This document shows, in pieces, positions 57,262 through 64,000 of a DNA stretch of 64,000 bases; within the stretch, counting starts at the first letter, position 1; every line of letters begins with the position of its first letter. Position numbers and translations under genes: made by a program. The stretch is from Isoetes taiwanensis. Its lineage: Eukaryota; Streptophyta; Lycopodiopsida; Isoetales; Isoetaceae. Where the stretch lies: assembly GCA_021234155.1 (NCBI GenBank), contig JAJEKV010000006.1, positions 27,103,003-27,167,002 on the forward strand, written 5' to 3'. The notes below the pieces were generated by a model. That model saw only the letters and a program-made list of their open reading frames with translations, was not told the DNA's origin and did no database searches.

Positions 57262-60200
57262 TCCGTACTGTACACGTTTTGACTCTAGTGAATTATCCTT
57301 GAATTGCAATCTTATAATGTCGTACAGGTAATGAGTGATGTAGCGTTCATCAAGAGGCTTGTGGAGTATAATAAAGATGCAATTTTGCCACCTATGCAAA
57401 AAAAGCTTTCAAGGTATATTGACGATCCTTCCTTCCTGCCAGAAATTGTCCAAAAGCAAAGTGCCGCAGCAACAAGTCTCTGTTTGTGGGTTCGTGCTAT
57501 GGATATGTACGGCAAGGTTGCAAGAGTGGTTGCACCAAAGAAGGAGGTTAGTTTTCTAAGAATGTCTGTTTAAAATACAAGCTATACGCTAGTTCCTTAA
57601 TCCACTTCTCTCAGCTTGAAACGTACATTTTCAGATGTTTCTAGCTGACCTGCAAAGATAAACAGACTTCTTATTTATGATGATTTGTTTCCTAGTGCAG
57701 GCCTTGAGAAAGGCAGAGCAAGATCTAAAGCAGGCATCAGAAAAGCTTGCAGCAAAACAAGCACAACTTGCAGCTGTGGAAGCTCAAGTGGCCCTCCTGG
57801 AAAAAAGCTTAGAAGAAACAGAAGCAGATCAAAAAGCACTCCAAGACCAAGCTCAACTGACAGAAAACCGTCTTATACGTGCAGAAAAGTTGACGTCAGC
57901 GCTTGCAGATGAGGCGGTATGTTTGAATAAAAATTTAGGTTATCAAAGAATTCTATATATGCCTAAGTGGATTAGGAGGTGTAAACCAAACTATTGCTTG
58001 ATATACATGTTTGAGCATTATGGGTTAATCAAAACTTTCTTTGCAGATAAGATGGAGAGAGACAGCAGATGAGATTGGTAGTAAACGGATATTGTTAATA
58101 GGAGATGTTTTCCTTTGTTCTGCGTGCATATCATATTATGGTGCTTTTTCTGGACCATATCGAAGAACCCTTGTGAAGGCCTGGGTAAATCGTTGCCAGG
58201 TAACTTTTTAAATTGTACCTTAACTGTTTAATGTAGCCAGTAAATGCAGTGTGGCCAGTAAATGTTATCTTTGTTTCAGCAGTCTAAACTTGCAATTTGC
58301 TCACCATCTTGTGATTAAATTGTGGAGTCCTTTTTTCAGGAAGAAAAAATACCTGTCTCCGATATTTTTTCACTTCGGGCAGTATTATCAACACCAGTTG
58401 AGGTACGTGAGTGGAGTATTTGGGGCCTCCCCACAGATGACGTCTCTGTTGACAATGGAATACTTGTGACGTGAGGGAAGAGGTGGCCACTGATGATTGA
58501 TCCTCAAGGGCAAGCAAACACCTGGGTCAAAGCCATGGAAGCAAAGAATGGATTAAGAATTCTAAGATTAAATGACCCTAGCCTCCTAAGGACCTTGGAA
58601 AACAGCATAAGAATTGGGACTCCTGTGTTGTTGGAAGACATAGGTGAAACTCTTGATCCATCGTTGGGGCCAATTTTGCAAAAACAGGTAACATATAATC
58701 GTATTTGCTTCCAAACTTGCCTTCTTTTCATGGAAGTATTAAATTAGTGTGAATGTAAAGATTCTCCATTTTCTTTTTGAACTAACTCTATTATCTGAAA
58801 TGTCTATAGTTCATAGGTTCTCATGCAACATAGCCTGCCAACCATTATATTACCATCTACAGAGTTTATAATACTTTTGTTCGTGTGTTTTGGAAGACAA
58901 TGAGGTTGGACCTAAATGTTCCTTTTCTTTGCAGGTATTTGAAAAGAAGGGAAGGTTTCTTATTCGAATTGGTGATACTGATGTTGATTATGATCCAAAC
59001 TTTAAATTGTACATGACAACGAAGTTGGCAAATCGACATTATATTCCAGACGTGTGTATCAAGGTCACCCTTGTCAACTTCACTGTCACCATGAAAGGTT
59101 TAGAGGATCAACTACTTGGAGAAGTTGTCAGAAAAGAAAGAGCTGAGCTTGAAGAACAAAATGACCGATTGGTAGTGAGCATAAGCAGTGATAAGAAACA
59201 GTTGAAGGATCTTGAAGACAAGATTTTAAAACTTTTAAAAGAAAGCCAAGGCAACATTCTTGATGATGAGGTTCTTATTAACACTCTCAACAATTCCAAA
59301 TTGACATCAGGTGTAATTCAAGGTCGTGTAAAACAAGCTGAGGTAACTGAAAAGGAAATTACGGCTGCGAGGGAAGAGGTTGCAAGCCGTGGCTCTATTT
59401 TATATTTTCTAGTGTCTGATCTTGCTCTGATAGACTCCATGTACCAGTATTCCTTGACATTCTTTTCTCAACTTTTTGTCCGTTGTATTGAAAAAAGTGA
59501 GAAGTCCGACGAGTTGGAAATTCGTCTAATAACTTTAATAACTTACATCACCGAGTTCATATACTCCAACGTAAGTCGGGGCTTATTTGAAGAACACAAG
59601 GTCACATTTTCTTTCTTAATATGTACCTCAATATTAAGATATTCAGGTGAGATACAGAAGCACAAATGGGAATTCTTCTTGCGTGGTGCTGGCCGCTCAC
59701 AAAAGGCAACAGGCAGACCACCGAACCCTATTCCTGACGCAATCACTGAAAGGGTGTGGCAAACTTTGTGTTCACTTGAAGAGGCTTCCCCTGATCCGTT
59801 TTCAGGTCTCTCAAACGATGTTATCGAGCATCCTACAGAATGGAGGGAGTACTTGAAACTTGCAGAACCACATATTGCGCCCCTCCCAACAAAATGGGAG
59901 GGAGCTGTTGATGCATTTGAACATCTTATTCTCTTGAAGGTTCTACGAGAGGAGAAATTAGTATATGCCATTGAAGTTTATATAAAGCTTAAGCTTGGAC
60001 CCCGATTTGTTGGAAGTAGCCCTCTTCAGCTGGAGGAGGTCTTCAAGGATAGCACAAACACCACTCCAATTATATTTATTCTTTCTTCAGGAGCTGATCC
60101 TACTGGGATGCTACAAAGGTTTGGAGAAAAGGTTGATAAGAAAGCTGGAGAAAGATTGCATATGATCTCCTTGGGACAAGGCCAAGGACCAATTGCAGAG

Positions 60201-60629
60201 ATGCTTGTATCGAAGTCAAGAAAAACGGGTGACTGGATTTGCCTACAGAACTGTCATCTTGCTAGCTCTTGGATGCAGTCTCTGGAGAGAATTGTTGAGA
60301 AATTTATACCAGAGAGAGGAAGAAATTCATCCTGATTTTCGTTTATGGCTGACATCTCTACCGTGCAAGGAGTTTCCTGTGCCAGTTTTGCAGGTGCCAA
60401 AAAATGTTAATTCAAGCTTTGTCTAGGATTTCTAATTTTGAAGGATGCTAAAAGAAACACTTTGCGGTTTGAATACAGAATGGAATTAAGCTTACGAATG
60501 AGCCCCCAAAGGGAGTTAGAGCAAATTTACTGCAATCTTATGCGAATATTGCTGAGGACTATGTAGAAAATTGCACAAAAAGAGGACCGTGGAAGAAGCT
60601 TCTTTTCTCGATTTCTTTTTTCCATGCAG

Positions 60630-60725
60630 GCAAGAACATAAATTTCAGCATTACACTGTAACTGTCACGTTGATTATGCTAGCGAGTAAAATGAGGGCTT
60701 ACGGTATATGTATTTCATGTATCAG
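60630..60725 (+). other. GC-AG intron in the dynein gene
   Basis: The exon ends ...CATGCAG and the intron starts GCAAGAAC, the usual context of rare GC donors (AG|GCAAG). It ends at ...GTATCAG. Joining restores the frame [18 protein letters not shown] expected of dyneins. All other introns in the gene start with GT. Confidence 0.75.
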
Positions 60726-62158
60726 TTATTCAGGAAAGGAGGAAGTTTGGGCCCTTGGGGTGGAATATTAGATATGACTTCAATTCAAGCGACCTTGAAT
60801 GTGCATTACAGACGCTACACATGTTTCTGGAGGAGCAAGAAGAAATACCTTGGCCAGCCTTGCTATATGTTACAGGTATTTGGAAGTCATTCATGTAATC
60901 CTCATTCTAATGAACCATCACATAAATGGTGTTATAATCTTTTAGGTGAAATAACATATGGAGGACGGGTGACCGATGATCTTGACAGAAGATGTCTCAT
61001 GAGCACACTCAGGCGCTATTATGACCCTGCTGTTCTTTTAGATTCATATTTCTTGATCATCTTCCGCCACCTCTCAAGATTACTGAGGAGTCCCCTGCAG
61101 TCATTCCAGGACCAGATGGACAGCTAACTTCACTAGCCGTAGTCCTAACACAGGTATTAATGTTTTTCCTGCTATGTCATATTATAAGGAATAAACTTAT
61201 CTCATAAGCCAGAATTCTATTCTATTCATATCTTTAACCATTTCATTTTGTCTTGTAAAACAGGAACATGAGAGATTCAATAGGCTGCTCAGAGTCTTAC
61301 AAGCTTCATTGGTGGAGCTTCAACGAGCAATAAAAGGTCTTGTGGTAATGTCCGCAGAACTTGAAAGCATGTTCAACAGCCTGTTGAATAACCATGTCCC
61401 CACCATGTGGTCGGCTGTTGCATACCCATCTTTAAAACCATTAGCTCCATGGATTATTGATTTCCATAGAAGAATGGAATTTATGCGTGACTGGATAACA
61501 AATGGCACCCCAAAAAGTTTTTGGCTGCCAGGTTTTTTCTTTCCACAGGTATTTACAAAAATGAGAAAATGCCGGAAAGTTTCAAATGGGCAAATTGTTG
61601 ATCTCGGATAATTTGCATTGCATTGCAGGGATTCTTGACAGGAGCATTGCAAACTCATGCTAGGAAATATCAAATACCAATTGATACATTGAACTTTGGC
61701 TTCAGAATAATGCCTATGGAAGATGAGGCAGATGTACAGACACCACCTGACGACGGTATATATATAACTGGATTGTTCCTGGATAGTGCACGTTGGGATA
61801 GGAAACGAAAATGTCTAACAGAAGCATTGCCAGGTTCGTAATTCTTTCTCTGTGCTGATAAATAAAGTAAATGTCTCTTCTTTGTGCATTTTTTCTGATG
61901 GGGGACTGCAAATAATTTGCAGGTGAAATTTACTCAAGTCTACCAGTGGTTCATTTCGTTCCCACAGTCAATTACAAGCCACCACAAGATGAGTACCAAT
62001 GCCCGCTTTATAAAACACATGTGAGAGCTGGGGTGTTAACCACGACCGGTGCCTCCTCCAATTATATTCTTAATATAAGCTTGAAAATCAGCCCAGAAAC
62101 GACTCCAGATTACTGGGTTCTGCAAGGCATAGCAGCTCTCTGCCTGTTGCCATACTAG

Positions 62159-64000
62159 ACGAGTTGAAGCAGGATTTGGCGAAATTGAGAAGGTTGTTTG
62201 TTTCAGCTTGTATGTATGTTTGTAGCGTTGTGCAAATCTTGGACCTGTCCTGGTAATTTGTAAGACTGGGACAGATGAATCTGGAGCTAAGGCATCCCCT
62301 TTACTGATTAAAGGTGGTGAAGTCAGACTACCTCAGTCCAATTCTTTGTACTGATCTTTTACGACTCGAACACGACTACCGAATGGAGATTGATTATTTG
62401 TCTGATATATGTATGTATGTACTGCAACATTGCACATCGCCACAAATGATTGCAGCAACTGCATCACCACTTTGTCAGCACAAGTCGAAATGAAAATGAG
62501 TTAAAGTGAAAGTAAACCTAAGTAGGTGTTTCTCCATATGGGCTCCTTACTGCTTCTTAATGTTATGCTTGGTTAGGGTTGTTAGCCTCCTTTCACAAGC
62601 CTTCTCATAGTAGTTAGTCTATGTTGTAGAATACATGTAGTTGTTCATCTAGCATTTGAAGTTGGATTCTTCAAGGCATGTGATGGTCAGGTTCATATTT
62701 GTTCAAAGAAAAAGAGGAATTAATCAATTCCACATCCTAACACGTATAATTATTCAGCAAGTTTAAAAGAATAAAACGGCTCTAAGAGCCATATTCTAAT
62801 TCCAAGACGAGTCATGAAATGTTGAAGAAATCTTTCAACAACCATATCTCTCCTTGGACATCTGAATGGTACCTAGTCTCCTCACCGATGCAGCAACTCG
62901 ACGTCTGGAGAGAAAGCATAGGATTGCACATGCATTTATATGGTTGAATATTGCGACTGATTTTGGGCTTGAGCGTTGGTTCTTTCGGGTTGTGGGGAGG
63001 TTTCAATACATACTAGTTGTATGTGTGTACCATGTCGTGCATCTAGTTGTGTTGGAGGATGAGAGTGCATATTAAGTCTAGAAAATTTGGATGAGAGTGC
63101 ATATTACGCCTTTTGCCCACATTAATTGGTTGAGATGATGAGTGACTTCCTAGACAAGGCCTACAACCTAAGCTGGATGGTGTGGAGACTTGCATATGCT
63201 TATTGACATGGTATGGGTTATCTTGCACGTTATTGCTTCAATGGCTTCGGAGGAATAGTCTAGATGTTAATTTTGGTGAATTAATATTGGGAGCTATGTA
63301 AAATTTATGGAGTTTGATCTAGAAATAGACGCTTAAACTTCAATTTGATATATCTCCACAACAAGAGCTCCAATCGAAAGTTGATTAGAACCCTATTTCT
63401 AGTCTAGCTTTAATCCAATTATTCAATTTTAAACTTTTCGTGGCTCATTAGGTATAAAGGAAGTAATAATAAAAAACGTAACAAGGGTCAAAAGATGACT
63501 CCTTTGCTCCACATGAAAGCCATTACTTTTCCCATAGCGTTTTAATCCGATCATCTTTAATATTCTTTCACCAATCTTGAGTCCGTATAAGTTCCAAGGC
63601 CGGTTGAAAAGTGCGAGCTATTTTTTTATCTTAAAGCCTAGGTCTTTGAACTAGCCTTGGTTAACTAGTTGAGACCGTTGGATTATTCGCAGGTGTAACT
63701 GATATCCATATATTGATCATATCTCCTTAATACACAGAAAATGCTTTATAATTTGGAAACTACAATGATGGTTCATTGATTATAGTTTGCATGAGAATTA
63801 ACTTCCTATATAGTTGCCATAAGCCTAATGGATAAGGAGAATTCTCGCTACATCCGATAAGAATTTGTTAGAACTGTGTAATTTAGAGAAGGTTGATCAC
63901 TAAGCCTATACTACCTCACAATCCATTTAATTTTGTCAAGATCGCCATAATTCTTCCTATATCTATATGCAGCAATACGTAACTGAACGTAGCTACACAA
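62159..64000. other. Downstream region, no gene recognised
   Basis: The 3' UTR of the dynein remnant would start here; AATAAA occurs near 62770. Two 17-bp copies of GATGAGAGTGCATATTA lie at about 63059 and 63092. From about 63280 the text (GATCTAGAAATAGACGCTTA; ATATATCTCCACAACAAGAG) resembles LTR-type sequence, but no pair, primer site or coding remnant is present to prove it. Confidence 0.4.

Larger units (their letters stand above)
53158..62158 (+). pseudogene. Axonemal inner-arm dynein heavy chain (DNAH6-like), 3' part, broken
   Basis: Exons: 53158-53444, 54274-54677, 55175-55414, 55923-56021, 56128-56311, 57328-57546, 57701-57916, 58047-58199, 58340-58687, 58935-60393, 60479-60629, 60726-60875, 60946-61153, 61264-61548, 61629-61833, 61923-62158. 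Exons 1-2 encode AAA4 (P-loop [25 protein letters not shown]). Exons 4-5 and 7 are the stalk coiled coil flanking the microtubule-binding domain (5-6). Exons 8-10 cover AAA5, 10-12 AAA6 (QNCHLASSWM), and the rest the C-terminal domain (PSLKPLAPW, CPLYKTHVRAGVL). The C-terminus is closest in wording to the single-headed DNAH6 class. The protein would power ciliary beating. Lesions: deletions near 53290, 56248 and 61045, TGA at 58472-58474, frameshift near 60315. Linker and AAA1-3 are absent from the window. Confidence 0.85.

Overview
The window looks like nuclear DNA of a land plant that makes swimming sperm. A fern or other seed-free vascular plant is the best guess, with cycads or Ginkgo possible. 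The reasons are: spliced remains of an axonemal (ciliary) dynein heavy chain; remnants of two plant gene families (a DUF936 protein and a type II peroxiredoxin); LTR elements primed by initiator tRNA-Met; GT-AG introns; and AT-rich intergenic DNA full of nested retroelements. The species call is an inference.

Layout. 1-6.0 kb: internal region of a decayed Ty3-type (Tat-like) LTR retrotransposon on the + strand, split by an 857-bp GC-rich retroposon-like insert with a 6-bp target-site duplication. 6.5-7.2 kb: local direct repeats. 7.4-10.6 kb: minus-strand remnants of a peroxiredoxin exon and a DUF936 gene. 12.08-12.6 kb: a 126-130 bp minisatellite. 16.2-20.8 kb: an LTR with primer-binding site and a decayed copia pol. 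20.8-24.15 kb: nothing recognisable.

24.15-50.97 kb: three head-to-tail copies of an 8.2-9.3 kb unit, joined at an 8-bp microhomology. Each unit carries a MITE-like element, a ten-exon gene that I do not recognise, an antisense 5'-truncated LINE in its second intron, and the 3' part of a small LTR element that encodes only a gag-like protein. In copy 3 the gene can be spliced in silico with ten exons, nine GT-AG introns and consistent phases into 417 codons, broken by a single TAG. The encoded protein has the D...ExK...QxxxY residue pattern of PD-(D/E)XK nucleases. Copies 1 and 2 differ from copy 3 mainly at CAG/CTG trinucleotides, which suggests uncorrected sequencing error rather than true decay.

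50.15-52.6 kb: the complete gag-only LTR element, whose 5' LTR is cut by a LINE 3' fragment. 53.16-62.16 kb: the 3' part (AAA4 to C-terminus, 16 exons) of an inner-arm axonemal dynein heavy chain most like the DNAH6 class. It carries two frame-breaking deletions, a larger deletion, a microsatellite frameshift and an in-frame TGA, so it is called a pseudogene. 62.2-64 kb: no gene seen.

The most interesting item is the tandemly triplicated, spliced, nuclease-like gene. The most important caution is sequence quality in copies 1 and 2.
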